Origin: Planococcus halocryophilus
GTDB taxonomy: Bacteria; Bacillota; Bacilli; Bacillales_A; Planococcaceae
Assembly (NCBI RefSeq): GCF_022489025.1
Contig: NZ_JAKVTG010000019.1
Coordinates: 1 to 58,015, forward strand
DNA: 58,015 nucleotides
Direction: 5' to 3'
The notes below the pieces were generated by a model. That model was not told the origin of the DNA and made no database searches. It saw only the letters and a program-made list of their open reading frames with translations. This document shows positions 26,378 to 35,339 of this stretch, piece after piece (the first letter of the stretch is position 1; every line of letters starts with the position of its first letter). The position numbers and the translations under genes were made by a program.

Positions 26378-28777
26378 TTAACTTCTTAGCTCTGCTCCAA
26401 CTTCTGTTAAGGCTGCTAATACTTTGTCGTGCGCTTTTGTTACTTCTTCATCCGTCAATGTTTTTTCAGGATCAAAGTACGTTAACGAGAAGGCTACTGA
26501 TTTTTTACCTTCTTCCATTTTGTCGCCTTCGTAAAGATCAAATACGCGAACGTCTTTTAGAAGTTTACCACCAGCGCTACGAATAACATTTTCGATCGTT
26601 GCTGCTTCAACAAATTTAGAAAGGACTAAAGCTACGTCTCGTGACATAGATGGATAGCGTGGAACTTGTGTGTAAACTAACGATTCTGTTTCAAGGTTCA
26701 ACAAAGCCGCTAAATTTAATTCCATAACTACGGTTGTTTTCAAGTCACGCGCTTTTTGTTCAGACGGGTGCAATTGACCAATGACACCAATACGTTGACC
26801 ACCTAATACGACGAAGGCCGTTCTGCCCGGGTGTAAGTCGTCCATTTGACCGCGCTCGAATGTTAACTCGGCACCAAGTTTCGCGCCAAGACCTTCTACA
26901 ATGCCTTTAAGCACGAAAAAATCAACTGGTTTTTTCTCCCCTTGCCAGCTATTGTCGAGCCACAGTCCCGTGATTGCCACTGCCAAATGTTCTTGTTCGT
27001 TTAATAGTTCGTCATTACCTTTTAGGAAAACCGCTCCCGTTTCATATAACGCTACCGAATCTATTCTTCTCGCAGTATTATAAGTCACCGATTCCAATAA
27101 ATGCGGCAATAAGCTTTGACGCAAGATACTGCGCTCTTCGCTCATTGGCATTAATAAACGTGTCGTTTCTGTTTTTTCCAAAGCAAATTGTTTTGCCGAC
27201 TTTTCAGACGTTAACGAATACGTCGTTGCTTGTAACAAACCTGCGCCTTCTAAGAAGTTACGAACAATGCGACGTTTTGCTTGATAAGGTGTCAAGCCAC
27301 CAGGAGTTGTTTCTGCTTCTGGCAATGTTGCAGGAATTTCATCATATCCGTGCAAGCGCGCTATTTCTTCAATAATGTCTTCTGGAATTTGAATATCTTG
27401 ACGACGTGTCGGTACAGAAATGACCAATTGACCATTGACGGCTTCAGTCGTGAATTTCAAACGATTTAAAATATCTAACATTTCTTCAAATGCAATTTTC
27501 ATACCAAGACGGCTGTTAATGAAGTCTGGCGAAACTTTAACGATTTTTTCATCTTTTGACACTTTATCAAATACAACAGAACCAGACAACACTTCGCCAC
27601 CAGCTAGTTCAGACAATAATTGTGCTGCACGTTCAGCTGCCGGGATGACACGATTTGGATCTACGCCTTTTTCAAAACGTGAACTTGCATCGCTGCGAAG
27701 ACCGTGATCTTTTGATGTTTGACGAACAGATCCTGACTCGAAATAAGCAGACTCGATAACAACTGTTGTTGTTGCATCACTTACTTCTGAATTTGCGCCC
27801 CCCATTACTCCTGCAATCGCGACTGGTTTTTTACCATTTGTAATGACTAATTGATGAGCAGATAATTTGCGCTCCGCGTCATCTAAAGTTGTAATCATTT
27901 CGCCTTCTTTAGCGTGCCGAACCGTAATATTGCCTGTTCCCAACAAATCATAGTCAAATGCGTGAAGAGGCTGACCATATTCCATTAATACATAGTTTGT
28001 AACGTCAACGACATTATTATGAGGACGCACACCTGCAGCCATTAAACGTTGTTGCAGCCACATTGGCGATTCTTGCACTTTAATGTTACGAATAACTTTA
28101 GCAACATATAAAGGATTTGCTTCAGGCGCATCAACCGTTAAGGTCAACATAGATGCTGCTGTGTCTGCCGATTCTTGGTAGCTGATTTCTGGTAATTTAA
28201 CTTCTTCAGATAAAATTGCTCCGACTTCATATGCAACACCCAACATACTCATCGCATCTGCACGGTTTGGTGTTAACCCAAGTTCAAGAACAGTATCGTC
28301 TAAATTGAAGTTCGCAATAACGTCTGATCCTGTTTCTGAGTCTGCTGGCAATACATAAATACCTTCAGCATAAGCTTTCGGTACAAGCTTGCCTTCGATG
28401 CCAAGTTCTTGAAGCGAACAAATCATGCCATTCGATTCTTCTCCACGAAGTTTCGCTTTTTTGATTTTCATGCCACCTGGAAGTTTTGCTCCAGGACGTG
28501 CCACAATGACTTTTTGGCCTTCTGCAATATTGGGAGCGCCGCAAATAATTTGTGTTGTTTCTTCGCCAACATCTACTTGGCAAATTGATAATTTATCAGC
28601 TTCGGGGTGTTTAACACAAGACTCAACATAGCCCACAACGACATTTGTCATGCCGTGTGAACGGTCGATTACTGCATCTACTTCGATACCTGAACGCGTT
28701 ATTTTTTCACCTAATTCAGCAGGTGGTAATTGTTGTGTATTTACATAGTCTTTCAACCAATTTATGGATACGAGCAT
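26378..28777 (-). CDS. pheT: phenylalanyl-tRNA synthetase beta subunit
   Basis: Beta chain of the alpha2-beta2 synthetase, 799 residues. Domains in order: N-terminal OB-fold tRNA-binding domain (ADKLSICQVDVG near 60), B3/B4 editing domain (about 210-400), B5 (about 410-480), catalytic-like core with RSILRQSLLPHLLESV near 570, and the C-terminal ferredoxin-fold anticodon-binding domain (YPSMSRDVALVL near 710). It follows pheS by 14 bases. Confidence 0.97.
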   Translation of the reverse strand: MLVSINWLKDYVNTQQLPPAELGEKITRSGIEVDAVIDRSHGMTNVVVGYVESCVKHPEADKLSICQVDVGEETTQIICGAPNIAEGQKVIVARPGAKLPGGMKIKKAKLRGEESNGMICSLQELGIEGKLVPKAYAEGIYVLPADSETGSDVIANFNLDDTVLELGLTPNRADAMSMLGVAYEVGAILSEEVKLPEISYQESADTAASMLTLTVDAPEANPLYVAKVIRNIKVQESPMWLQQRLMAAGVRPHNNVVDVTNYVLMEYGQPLHAFDYDLLGTGNITVRHAKEGEMITTLDDAERKLSAHQLVITNGKKPVAIAGVMGGANSEVSDATTTVVIESAYFESGSVRQTSKDHGLRSDASSRFEKGVDPNRVIPAAERAAQLLSELAGGEVLSGSVVFDKVSKDEKIVKVSPDFINSRLGMKIAFEEMLDILNRLKFTTEAVNGQLVISVPTRRQDIQIPEDIIEEIARLHGYDEIPATLPEAETTPGGLTPYQAKRRIVRNFLEGAGLLQATTYSLTSEKSAKQFALEKTETTRLLMPMSEERSILRQSLLPHLLESVTYNTARRIDSVALYETGAVFLKGNDELLNEQEHLAVAITGLWLDNSWQGEKKPVDFFVLKGIVEGLGAKLGAELTFERGQMDDLHPGRTAFVVLGGQRIGVIGQLHPSEQKARDLKTTVVMELNLAALLNLETESLVYTQVPRYPSMSRDVALVLSKFVEAATIENVIRSAGGKLLKDVRVFDLYEGDKMEEGKKSVAFSLTYFDPEKTLTDEEVTKAHDKVLAALTEVGAELRS

Positions 28778-28791
28778 GTTTTATTTCCTCC

Positions 28792-29829
28792 TTAAAGTTC
28801 TGTACGTTGGAATTGAGATAAAAAGCGAACATCGTTTGTGTAGAAATGACGGATATCTTCGACGCCATATTTTAACATTGCAATACGTTCTGGACCCATA
28901 CCAAAAGCAAATCCTGTTAAGCGTTTCGAGTCATAACCGGCCATTTCAAGAACATTTGGATGCACCATTCCTGCGCCCAGAATTTCAATCCAGCCTGTTT
29001 TTTTGCAGACGTTACAGCCACTGCCGCCACATTTAAAGCATGAAATATCCATTTCAACAGAAGGCTCTGTAAACGGGAAGAAACTTGGACGAAGACGGAT
29101 TTCGCGATCATCACCGAACATTTTCTTAGCAAAGACTGAAAGTGTTCCTTTCAAGTCGCTCATGCGGATATCTTCGCCGATAACCAATCCTTCGATTTGT
29201 GTGAATTGGTGTGAATGCGTCGCGTCATCACTATCACGACGATACACTTTCCCAGGGCAAATAATTTTAATCGGCTCTCCGCCTTTTGCTTCCATTGTCC
29301 GTGCTTGTACAGGAGATGTATGCGTACGCAGTAAAACATCTTCTGTTATATAGAAAGAATCTTGCATATCACGAGCAGGGTGACCTTTTGGCAAGTTTAA
29401 CGCTTCAAAATTATAATAGTCTTTTTCAACTTCTGGACCTTCTGCCACTTCGTAACCCATTGAAATGAATAAATCTTCAATTTCCTCGACAACTCGCGTT
29501 AATGGATGTGAGTTACCTGTTTTAACAGGGCGTCCTGGCAATGTGATATCGATTGTTTCGCTTTGCAATTTCGCATTGATCGCTTCTTCTTCTAACAGGA
29601 CCATGCGACCTTCTAATTGCGATGTTACTTGTTCACGAACTACATTGACTAAAGCTCCCATTTTTGGACGTTCTTCAGCCGGAAGTTTCCCCATACCTTT
29701 TAATAAATCCGTAATCGGTCCTTTTTTCCCTAAATACGCAACACGAACGTCATTTAGTTCTTTAACCGTTGATGCCGAGGCAATTTTTTCAAGCGCCTGT
29801 GTTTTCAATTCTTGCAATTGTGCTTCCAT
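28792..29829 (-). CDS. pheS: phenylalanyl-tRNA synthetase alpha subunit
   Basis: Catalytic chain of PheRS, 345 residues. Shows the N-terminal coiled coil, class II motif 2 ([10 protein letters not shown] near 215), the Cys-rich insertion [14 protein letters not shown] near 275 and motif 3 [17 protein letters not shown] near 315. AAGGAGGAG precedes the ATG. Expression is governed by the T-box leader immediately upstream. Confidence 0.97.
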   Translation of the reverse strand: MEAQLQELKTQALEKIASASTVKELNDVRVAYLGKKGPITDLLKGMGKLPAEERPKMGALVNVVREQVTSQLEGRMVLLEEEAINAKLQSETIDITLPGRPVKTGNSHPLTRVVEEIEDLFISMGYEVAEGPEVEKDYYNFEALNLPKGHPARDMQDSFYITEDVLLRTHTSPVQARTMEAKGGEPIKIICPGKVYRRDSDDATHSHQFTQIEGLVIGEDIRMSDLKGTLSVFAKKMFGDDREIRLRPSFFPFTEPSVEMDISCFKCGGSGCNVCKKTGWIEILGAGMVHPNVLEMAGYDSKRLTGFAFGMGPERIAMLKYGVEDIRHFYTNDVRFLSQFQRTEL

Positions 29830-29850
29830 TTTTTCTCCTCCTTAGACAGT

Positions 29851-30102
29851 AAAAAGCCCCGTCCCAGAAAAGGGACGAGGCATTATTCGCGGTACCACCC
29901 TAGTTATTGCAAATAGCAATCACTCATTTACATAACGGCTCTTCACCGGCCCATCTTTACAGTATGTCTACTGGTCCCGTTGGGCAGCTCGCGGGGTGAA
30001 CTTCTGTGGCGTTTACATATCCACACTTCCAGTCAAGGTGCAGAATCTCTGTGATGTAAGGGCGCAACGTACTTTTCCCGTTCTTCGCTTATACTTATTT
30101 AC
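29851..30102 (-). ncRNA. T-box leader (phenylalanine) of pheST
   Basis: The minus strand has the T-box sequence GGGTGGTACCGCG (29888-29900) followed by a terminator with stem GCC(T)CGTCCC/GGGACGGGGC and five T (29851-29881). The specifier is probably TTC in GAAGTTCACC (29998-30000), which fits Phe. Uncharged tRNA-Phe should stabilise the antiterminator. Confidence 0.93.
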
Positions 30103-30108
30103 CTCTTC

Positions 30109-30137
30109 ATTATACGAAAGTTCTTTAGTTTTATCAA
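30109..30137 (-). promoter_or_regulatory. sigma-A promoter of the pheST T-box transcript
   Basis: The minus strand reads TTGATA, 17 bp, TATAAT, starting just after the ysgA stop. Confidence 0.82.
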
Positions 30138-30139
30138 AC

Positions 30140-30907
30140 TTAGTTTTTTGGAACTAAGCTATACAATAAAATTCCTGTAGCGACAGCTACATTTAACGAT
30201 TCCGCGCTACCATATAGAGGCACCATCAAGTTTTGGTCTGTTTGTTGCAAGAGAACCGGATCAACGCCACTGCCTTCATTGCCAACGATTAATGCAAATT
30301 GTTCGAGTGTTTTTGCCTCATGAACAGGTGTCGAGTTTTGAAGCGCTGTTCCGAAAATAGGAATGCCGCTCGCTTTTGTTTGCTCAGTCCATTTCATCAA
30401 TTCACCTTTAACAACAGGAATTTGGAAATGGGACCCCTGTGCGGAACGAACAGTCTTCGGATTGAACGGATCTGCGCAACCTTTGCCAAGAATAACGGCG
30501 TCAATGCCGCTCGCTGAAGCTGTACGAATCATTGTTCCGATATTGCCTGGATCTTGAACCGCATCAATCATTAGTAGCTTTGTCCATAACTTTTGTTCGT
30601 CTTCAGTAAACTCGGGTTGTGCACAATGTGCGAAAATTCCTTGCGTATGCTCGGTTTCCGAAATTTCCTTTGCCACAGCAGCAGTTACTGAATAATGAGG
30701 TACACCTTCAATATCCCAGCCTTGTGGAATATCTACGCCTTCGCGCACAATAAGTGATTTCACAAGATCTTTTTTACGAAGTGCTTCTTCTGTTAAATGA
30801 AAGCCTTCTACTAAGAATTCCGCAAATTTATCGCGCTCTTTCCGAGTAGTACTAAGCTTTTTCCAATGCTTAACGAGTGAGTTTTGACTTGATTCGATTC
30901 TTTTCAT
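30140..30907 (-). CDS. ysgA: TrmH/SpoU family 2'-O-methyltransferase
   Basis: SAM-dependent RNA ribose methyltransferase, 255 residues, with an N-terminal L30e-like substrate-binding domain and the knotted SPOUT domain: DAVQDPGNIGTMIRTA near 113, LIVGNEGSGVDP near 203, MVPLYGSAESLNVAVATGIL near 225. It corresponds in place and family to YsgA of B. subtilis, which has been reported to modify 23S rRNA; the exact target here is inferred. Confidence 0.92.
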   Translation of the reverse strand: MKRIESSQNSLVKHWKKLSTTRKERDKFAEFLVEGFHLTEEALRKKDLVKSLIVREGVDIPQGWDIEGVPHYSVTAAVAKEISETEHTQGIFAHCAQPEFTEDEQKLWTKLLMIDAVQDPGNIGTMIRTASASGIDAVILGKGCADPFNPKTVRSAQGSHFQIPVVKGELMKWTEQTKASGIPIFGTALQNSTPVHEAKTLEQFALIVGNEGSGVDPVLLQQTDQNLMVPLYGSAESLNVAVATGILLYSLVPKN

Positions 30908-30953
30908 GTTATGTTCACGCCTTTATTTCAGAATAGCTCAAGTATAGCACAGC

Positions 30954-31403
30954 TTAGATTTTATCCGTGAAAAAATCAAATCCGAGTGCTGTCAAAAGAC
31001 CAAAGACAAGCGTCCACGCAGCAATGCTAATCGTCAGCCAAACTGTCGTGTTCTTTTTTGTCGCACCAAGTGTCATACCGATGAACGCGGCAATATGCGT
31101 ACCGATTAAAATAGGGCCGAGCAATGCGAGACCTGGCAAACCATATCGGTTCCATATTCTTTTAGCACGATCACTTTTTTTCGACGCTGCTTTGCCTTTT
31201 GCTTCTTGACGTTTCGTGTACCAGATCTTGAAACGATCGAAACCGATAATCAATGCCAGCACTGTTACCATGTTGCCGATAAATGCCAGAATCATTACCC
31301 AAAAAGGTGACAGGCCCCAAACGATGCCGAGCGGAATAACTACAGCGATTTCAAACCAAGGAATTGCGGCTCCTAAAAAGACGAGGAAATATTCATATAT
31401 CAT
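30954..31403 (-). CDS. putative small multidrug export family membrane protein
   Basis: A 149-residue protein with four to five hydrophobic segments and the sequence GLPGLALLGPILIGTHIAAFIG, which resembles the small multidrug export family (PF06695). A basic loop (RQEAKGKAASKKSDRAKR) connects the halves. Transport activity is not established for most members. It overlaps the upstream membrane gene by four bases, forming a three-gene unit with an XRE regulator. Confidence 0.72.
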   Translation of the reverse strand: MIYEYFLVFLGAAIPWFEIAVVIPLGIVWGLSPFWVMILAFIGNMVTVLALIIGFDRFKIWYTKRQEAKGKAASKKSDRAKRIWNRYGLPGLALLGPILIGTHIAAFIGMTLGATKKNTTVWLTISIAAWTLVFGLLTALGFDFFTDKI

Positions 31404-31900
31404 TCATCTTCCTCCTTAAAATGTGTACGGATTTCCACATAATAAATTACGTATTGAATTAACGCGATTAGTAAAATCACAAAAACGGTGTAAATGCGTG
31501 AGAAAGGTGAAAACATTGCAAATACTGCCAGTAGCGGCAAACTCCAAGACATAAATGTGTATACTTTTTGAGATGCTTTTCGTGTAATATGTGTCATCCC
31601 TTCATCTTGCTCTAAATATTCAGGAGGACGGATAGGAAAAATCGAAATTTTTTCTGCTGGGTTCTTTTTGTTGTGACGTTTTAATTGTGCGTAAAAAACA
31701 ATCATCATCAGGCAGTATAAAATGACCGATCCAATAGCGAATACTACACCAATTGGTCCGAGTTCGACCAAAATACTTTGTTCTGTTTCCGTATTGACAA
31801 TATGAGTCGTCGGCGAGCTTACTCCAAATAAGAACATTCCCAACACCACAATAAACCCCATCATCCACAACGGATATTGCTTGCGAAAATCATTTTTCAT
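31400..31900 (-). CDS. four-helix membrane protein paired with an XRE regulator
   Basis: I do not recognise the family. The 166 residues contain four hydrophobic segments (about 12-28, 48-70, 112-128, 134-152) and a charged cytoplasmic loop QLKRHNKKNPAEKISIF. A good GGAGG lies upstream. It overlaps the end of the HTH gene by eleven bases, so the two are translationally coupled; such small regulator/membrane pairs are common in Firmicutes and the membrane protein often modulates the regulator. That role is only inferred. Confidence 0.72.
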   Translation of the reverse strand: MKNDFRKQYPLWMMGFIVVLGMFLFGVSSPTTHIVNTETEQSILVELGPIGVVFAIGSVILYCLMMIVFYAQLKRHNKKNPAEKISIFPIRPPEYLEQDEGMTHITRKASQKVYTFMSWSLPLLAVFAMFSPFSRIYTVFVILLIALIQYVIYYVEIRTHFKEEDE

Positions 31901-32105
31901 GGTCGTCGTCCTCCTCTAACCAAAATAAGTCGTTGACGTTTGTTTGCAGCGCTTTTGCTAGTTTTAGCGATAGTGTGATCGAAGGTGAAAATTCCCCTTT
32001 TTCAATAAAAGCAATGGTTTGGCGTGTGACATCTACTTGTTTGCCGAGATCGCTTTGTGTGAAGCCATACCGAGCCCTGAGTTCTTTTACACGATTTTTG
32101 AGCAT
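31890..32105 (-). CDS. small XRE-family HTH regulator
   Basis: A 71-residue regulator consisting of one helix-turn-helix: RVKELRARYGFTQSDLGKQV followed by VTRQTIAFIEKGEFSPSI, then an acidic tail. The start at 32105 has GGAAGG upstream and begins directly with the HTH; 28 further codons in frame lie over the promoter and are rejected. The promoter at 32148-32176 overlaps an AT-rich palindromic stretch (GTATAGTATAC) that may be an autoregulatory operator. Confidence 0.88.
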   Translation of the reverse strand: MLKNRVKELRARYGFTQSDLGKQVDVTRQTIAFIEKGEFSPSITLSLKLAKALQTNVNDLFWLEEDDDHEK

Positions 32106-32147
32106 CTGCTTTATCCTTCCCTCTCTTATGTTCGGTTTATATAACAT

Positions 32148-32176
32148 AATGTATACTATACTTAACATTAAGTCAA
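32148..32176 (-). promoter_or_regulatory. promoter of the HTH-membrane-export operon
   Basis: TTGACT, 17 bp, TACATT on the minus strand. The spacer and -10 carry a near palindrome AGTATAGTATAC, a possible operator. Confidence 0.7.
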
Positions 32177-32227
32177 TAATTATGTACATTGTTATTTGAA
32201 ATTTCTTTGATTGGTTGATATTTTTCG

Positions 32228-32353
32228 TTGTTTGCGGGATGAGCGAGTTTGTTTGTGAGATAGACTACGTTGTTTGCGCAATCTATCGAGTTGTTTGCAG
32301 GAAACGATCGTTTATTTGCGCAAATCGACACTTTGTTTGCAAAACGCAAAAAA
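32228..32353. repeat. array 1: six phased 21-bp units with TTRTTTGC core
   Basis: Six consecutive units start at 32228, 32249, 32270, 32291, 32312 and 32333, each beginning TTGTTTG(C/T) or TTATTTGC followed by 13 variable bases, with no length variation. A degenerate seventh unit may precede at 32207. The period equals two helical turns. The array fills the gap between the terminator of the NERD gene and the promoter of the HTH operon. Confidence 0.88.
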
Positions 32354-32374
32354 ACTTCTCACCTAAGTGAAAAG
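32347..32374 (-). terminator. terminator of the NERD gene
   Basis: The stem CTTTTCAC/GTGAGAAG has a CTTA(G) loop and a seven-T tail on the minus strand, immediately after the stop. Confidence 0.75.
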
Positions 32375-33337
32375 CTAGTCTTTGTTCTTTAAGTGATAAG
32401 TTCGGTTGCGTAATGCTCCAGCCGTTTCCAAATTGAAAGTTGCTAACAAGCGCGACGCTACGTACGGGGACTCCAGATTGCAAAATTGCCTTAATTGCTT
32501 ATTACTCAATTGTGTATGAACGACTGAAAAGTATTCTTGAACCGTAGTTTCAAATGCGAGTGGATCTACCGATTGGCACAACTCGCATATCCAGCCACAC
32601 CGAGATTTTCGAATCATCTGATGTTTTTTGCAAGTAACACAAAAAATTCCGGTCTTTAGTTCGGTAGAAGCTATAGTATACAACTGGCATAAAGGAAGTC
32701 GTTTATAAGGAGTTTGATGTTTTTGAAGAAGTTTATCGATTTTTGATAAATTGGGTCGGGTTTTCGTCTCGGGGAAAGAGTAGAGTATATTGAATATATA
32801 ATCGATCAATTGATAAGTTTTGCAAATAGCGCTATTTTGTGGCTTTGTAATAAATTCACAATGTTTAGAAGTAAAAACGACAATTCCTTTGATCGGCAAA
32901 TGAATATTATGCAGTTTAAAAAATTTTGTTAAAAAGCGAATATTTTTGTTTAATTGAATCGTGGGATCTTCCATTACCGTTCGTGCGCCTTCTGAATCCG
33001 TACGGGCAAACTCTCCTGTTTGATGATCGAAATAAAGTTGACCGCTATTGTTTTTCGACTCAATAATAATCGCCCCACGTTCTGTCAACAATAATCCGTC
33101 TATTTGGATTTTCCAATCGCCAAGTGACAAGCAAACATTCTGCATAAAACGGTAATTTTCTTCTGGACTAAATTCCACTAGTTTTCGTGCTAGTCTGTCT
33201 TCTCCTCGTTTTCCTGCAGCACTTCGGTACAATTCAACTTGAAGAAATTGGCGTTGTGGATGATGTTCAGGCAACCGGTATAACAGTCTTTCGAGCGATT
33301 CTATTTGTGACAGTAAAACGAGTTCTTTTTTATGCAT
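32375..33337 (-). CDS. NERD domain protein with C-terminal zinc ribbon
   Basis: A 320-residue protein. The NERD (nuclease-related) domain spans about 40-160: GKRGEDRLARKLVEF, then WKIQIDGLLLTERGAIIIESK with the Asp and Glu-x-Lys expected for a PD-(D/E)xK-like fold. A C-terminal zinc ribbon holds CVTC and CELC pairs near residues 240-262. The start at 33337 has AGGAGG; a longer frame is rejected. It has its own promoter (33364-33392) and terminator and stands alone between two homologous 21-bp repeat arrays. NERD proteins are thought to act on nucleic acids but activity is mostly unproven. Confidence 0.88.
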   Translation of the reverse strand: MHKKELVLLSQIESLERLLYRLPEHHPQRQFLQVELYRSAAGKRGEDRLARKLVEFSPEENYRFMQNVCLSLGDWKIQIDGLLLTERGAIIIESKNNSGQLYFDHQTGEFARTDSEGARTVMEDPTIQLNKNIRFLTKFFKLHNIHLPIKGIVVFTSKHCEFITKPQNSAICKTYQLIDYIFNILYSFPETKTRPNLSKIDKLLQKHQTPYKRLPLCQLYTIASTELKTGIFCVTCKKHQMIRKSRCGWICELCQSVDPLAFETTVQEYFSVVHTQLSNKQLRQFCNLESPYVASRLLATFNLETAGALRNRTYHLKNKD

Positions 33338-33363
33338 AGAGCACCTCCTATCAGAATAAATAG

Positions 33364-33392
33364 AGTATAGCATTCTTTTGAAAACCTGAAAA
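33364..33392 (-). promoter_or_regulatory. promoter of the NERD gene
   Basis: TTTTCA, 17 bp, TATACT on the minus strand, ending 27 bp before the start codon, thus a short leader. Confidence 0.6.
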
Positions 33393-33440
33393 TCTCTAAT
33401 AATGGATGCTTTTCGCATGCGAAAAGCGAAAAATCTTTGG

Positions 33441-33566
33441 TTATTTGCGGGATATAGTCATTTGTTTGCGGGATACACAAAGTTGTTTGCGCTAGCTTGA
33501 TGTTTGTTTGCGGCAACGGAGCCTTTATTTGCGCAAAGTACCACTTTGTTTGCTAAACAAAAAATC
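33441..33566. repeat. array 2: six phased 21-bp units homologous to array 1
   Basis: Six units start at 33441, 33462, 33483, 33504, 33525 and 33546 with the same TTRTTTGC core and exact 21-bp spacing. Units correspond one to one with array 1 (GCGGGAT words first, GCGC in unit 3, TTATTTGCGCAAA in unit 5, CACTTTGTTTGC at the 5/6 junction), so the two are copies of one 126-bp element. Its last unit merges with the terminator of the M42 peptidase gene. Confidence 0.88.
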
Positions 33567-33588
33567 CCTCGCCGAGGCGAAGGATTTT
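33559..33588 (-). terminator. terminator of the M42 peptidase gene
   Basis: The stem AATCCTTCGCC/GGCGAGGGATT has a T-run on the minus strand, just after the stop. Confidence 0.78.
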
Positions 33589-33594
33589 CCGATT

Positions 33595-34683
33595 TTATTC
33601 GAAAGTAATACGTGCGACTGTGTCTTTGTCTAGCTTTTTGATGACTTCGATGATTAATTTTACTGCATTTTCGTAATCGTCTCTATGCAGTATTCCTGCA
33701 TGCGAATGAATATAGCGTGTAGCTACACCGATTGCGAGTGCAGGAACACCGTTCGCTGTTAAGTGAATCGATCCAGCATCTGTTCCCCCGCCTGCAATCG
33801 TTTCAAATTGATACGGAATGCCCGCTTCTTCTGCTGTGTCGACCACGAGTTCGCGTAAGCCGCGATGCGATACCATAGAAGCATCGAAAAGCAATAATTG
33901 CGGGCCATCACCCATTTTACTGTTCGATTCTTTGCTTGTAATTCCTGGCGTATCTCCAGCGATCCCTACATCAACTGCAAAACCGATATCTGGTTGAATT
34001 TTAGCGGTTGCTGTTTTTGCCCCGCGCAAGCCGATTTCTTCTTGAACTGTTCCCACTCCGTATACTATATTCGGATGGTCAACGCCTTTAAGTCCTTTTA
34101 ACACGTCGATCGCAATGGCACAACCGATGCGGTTATCCCAAGCTTTTGCCATCAACAGTTTGTCGTTGTTCATCACTGTGAATTCGAAATATGGTGTTAC
34201 CATATCTCCTGGCGTAATGCCCCATTCTTTTACTTCTTCACGTGAAGATGCACCGATATCAATAAACATGTCTTTAATTTCAACAGGTTTTTTGCGTGCT
34301 TCGGGAGTTAGAATATGCGGTGGTTTAGAACCAATTACACCCGTAATTTCGTTACCTTTACGCGTAGTAATGGTAACGCGTTGCGCTAGCATGACTTGTG
34401 ACCACCAGCCGCCTACCGGTTGAAATTTTAAAAAGCCTTTTTCATCTACTTGCGTAATCATAAAGCCAACTTCATCTAAATGACCTGCTACCATAATTTT
34501 GGGTCCATCAGCTAATCCCTCTTTTTTGGCGATTAAACTTCCAAGACCGTCTGTTTCAATCGAATCGGCAAATGGTTCTATGTATTTCTTCATAACTTCT
34601 CGTGACTGGCGTTCATTTCCTGGAATGCCATTAGCATCAGTCAACTCTTTTAACATCAATTGTGTTTCGTCTAATTTCGTCAT
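33595..34683 (-). CDS. ysdC: M42 family glutamyl/leucyl aminopeptidase
   Basis: Metal-dependent aminopeptidase, 362 residues, likely a large tetrahedral complex like other M42 enzymes. Metal and catalytic residues are visible: His and Asp in [11 protein letters not shown] near 68, Asp in [14 protein letters not shown] near 182, Glu pair in [11 protein letters not shown] near 215, Asp in [13 protein letters not shown] near 237 and His in RYIHSHAG near 325. GGAGGTCG precedes the ATG. It matches YsdC of B. subtilis by place. Confidence 0.93.
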   Translation of the reverse strand: MTKLDETQLMLKELTDANGIPGNERQSREVMKKYIEPFADSIETDGLGSLIAKKEGLADGPKIMVAGHLDEVGFMITQVDEKGFLKFQPVGGWWSQVMLAQRVTITTRKGNEITGVIGSKPPHILTPEARKKPVEIKDMFIDIGASSREEVKEWGITPGDMVTPYFEFTVMNNDKLLMAKAWDNRIGCAIAIDVLKGLKGVDHPNIVYGVGTVQEEIGLRGAKTATAKIQPDIGFAVDVGIAGDTPGITSKESNSKMGDGPQLLLFDASMVSHRGLRELVVDTAEEAGIPYQFETIAGGGTDAGSIHLTANGVPALAIGVATRYIHSHAGILHRDDYENAVKLIIEVIKKLDKDTVARITFE

Positions 34684-34758
34684 TATTTCGACCTCCTAAA
34701 TAATCCTTTGCTTGTTTATTATAAAGGAATTTCTACCAATTATCAAAACATTCGTTTA

Positions 34759-35244
34759 TTAATAGCCGTCGTGTTGGCGATCGTAATTGGTTTTGTTTTT
34801 TTGCATATAGGCTTCAAGGACATCTTCATAGTTAAACTCGAGTGCGCGCGCCAATCCCCCGTAACAACTCCATACTTCCATGTAATTAGACATCGAGTAA
34901 TTTTCAAGAAATTCTTGAATGGCTTTTTGCGTACGAAGAAATAGTTCCGTCAATTCTTTTTCAGCTATGGGATCTGGCCAGTTTTCTAATGTATTCAAGT
35001 TTTTTTCAATGCCGAGCGACAGCAAGAAATGGATAGAATCTACGTACTCTTCTAAAATAACAGATCGTTCTGATGCGCCTTTTGTGCTCCAAAATTTAAA
35101 ACAGCGTGTTTCATTGGCAAGTTCCGCCAGTTCTACTAATAAAGCCAAACCTTTCTTACGAAACACATCTTCATTGATATTTTGATTTGATTGGATAAAG
35201 CGATCGAGTTCTTCTTGCATTTTGAACAATTCTTGCAATTTCAT
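34759..35244 (-). CDS. dimeric (all-alpha) dUTP diphosphatase
   Basis: Hydrolyses dUTP to dUMP, keeping uracil out of DNA. The 161-residue protein belongs to the all-alpha NTP pyrophosphatase (dUTPase_2) type: metal ligands in VELAELANE (Glu38, Glu41) and ILEEYVDSIHF (Glu66, Asp69), and FKFWSTKGA between them. This is a different fold from the trimeric beta dUTPase. AAAGGGGAG precedes the ATG. It is divergent from ysdB. Confidence 0.88.
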   Translation of the reverse strand: MKLQELFKMQEELDRFIQSNQNINEDVFRKKGLALLVELAELANETRCFKFWSTKGASERSVILEEYVDSIHFLLSLGIEKNLNTLENWPDPIAEKELTELFLRTQKAIQEFLENYSMSNYMEVWSCYGGLARALEFNYEDVLEAYMQKNKTNYDRQHDGY

Positions 35245-35273
35245 ACAAATCTCCCCTTTATTCTATTAAATCG

Positions 35274-35299
35274 TGAAACCATATTACTTTCAACTCGTA
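35274..35299 (+). promoter_or_regulatory. sigma-W-type promoter of ysdB
   Basis: TGAAAC, 16 bp, CGTA is an exact match to the extracytoplasmic sigma-W consensus. It is 40 bp upstream of ysdB, whose B. subtilis counterpart is a known sigma-W target. This implies an envelope-stress sigma factor of that type in this host. Confidence 0.85.
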
Positions 35300-35339
35300 T
35301 ACTAATTAGTAGAAATATGTAAAACAGGAGGTAATTCAA

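Noticed and set aside
32228..32353. 21-bp array as a coding heptapeptide repeat
   Set aside because: Twenty-one bases equal seven codons and some frames stay open, but there is no start or ribosome binding site, and the arrays lie outside terminators.
33441..33566. Array 2 as a CRISPR array
   Set aside because: The conserved core is only eight bases and the pitch is 21 bp, far too short for repeat-spacer units.
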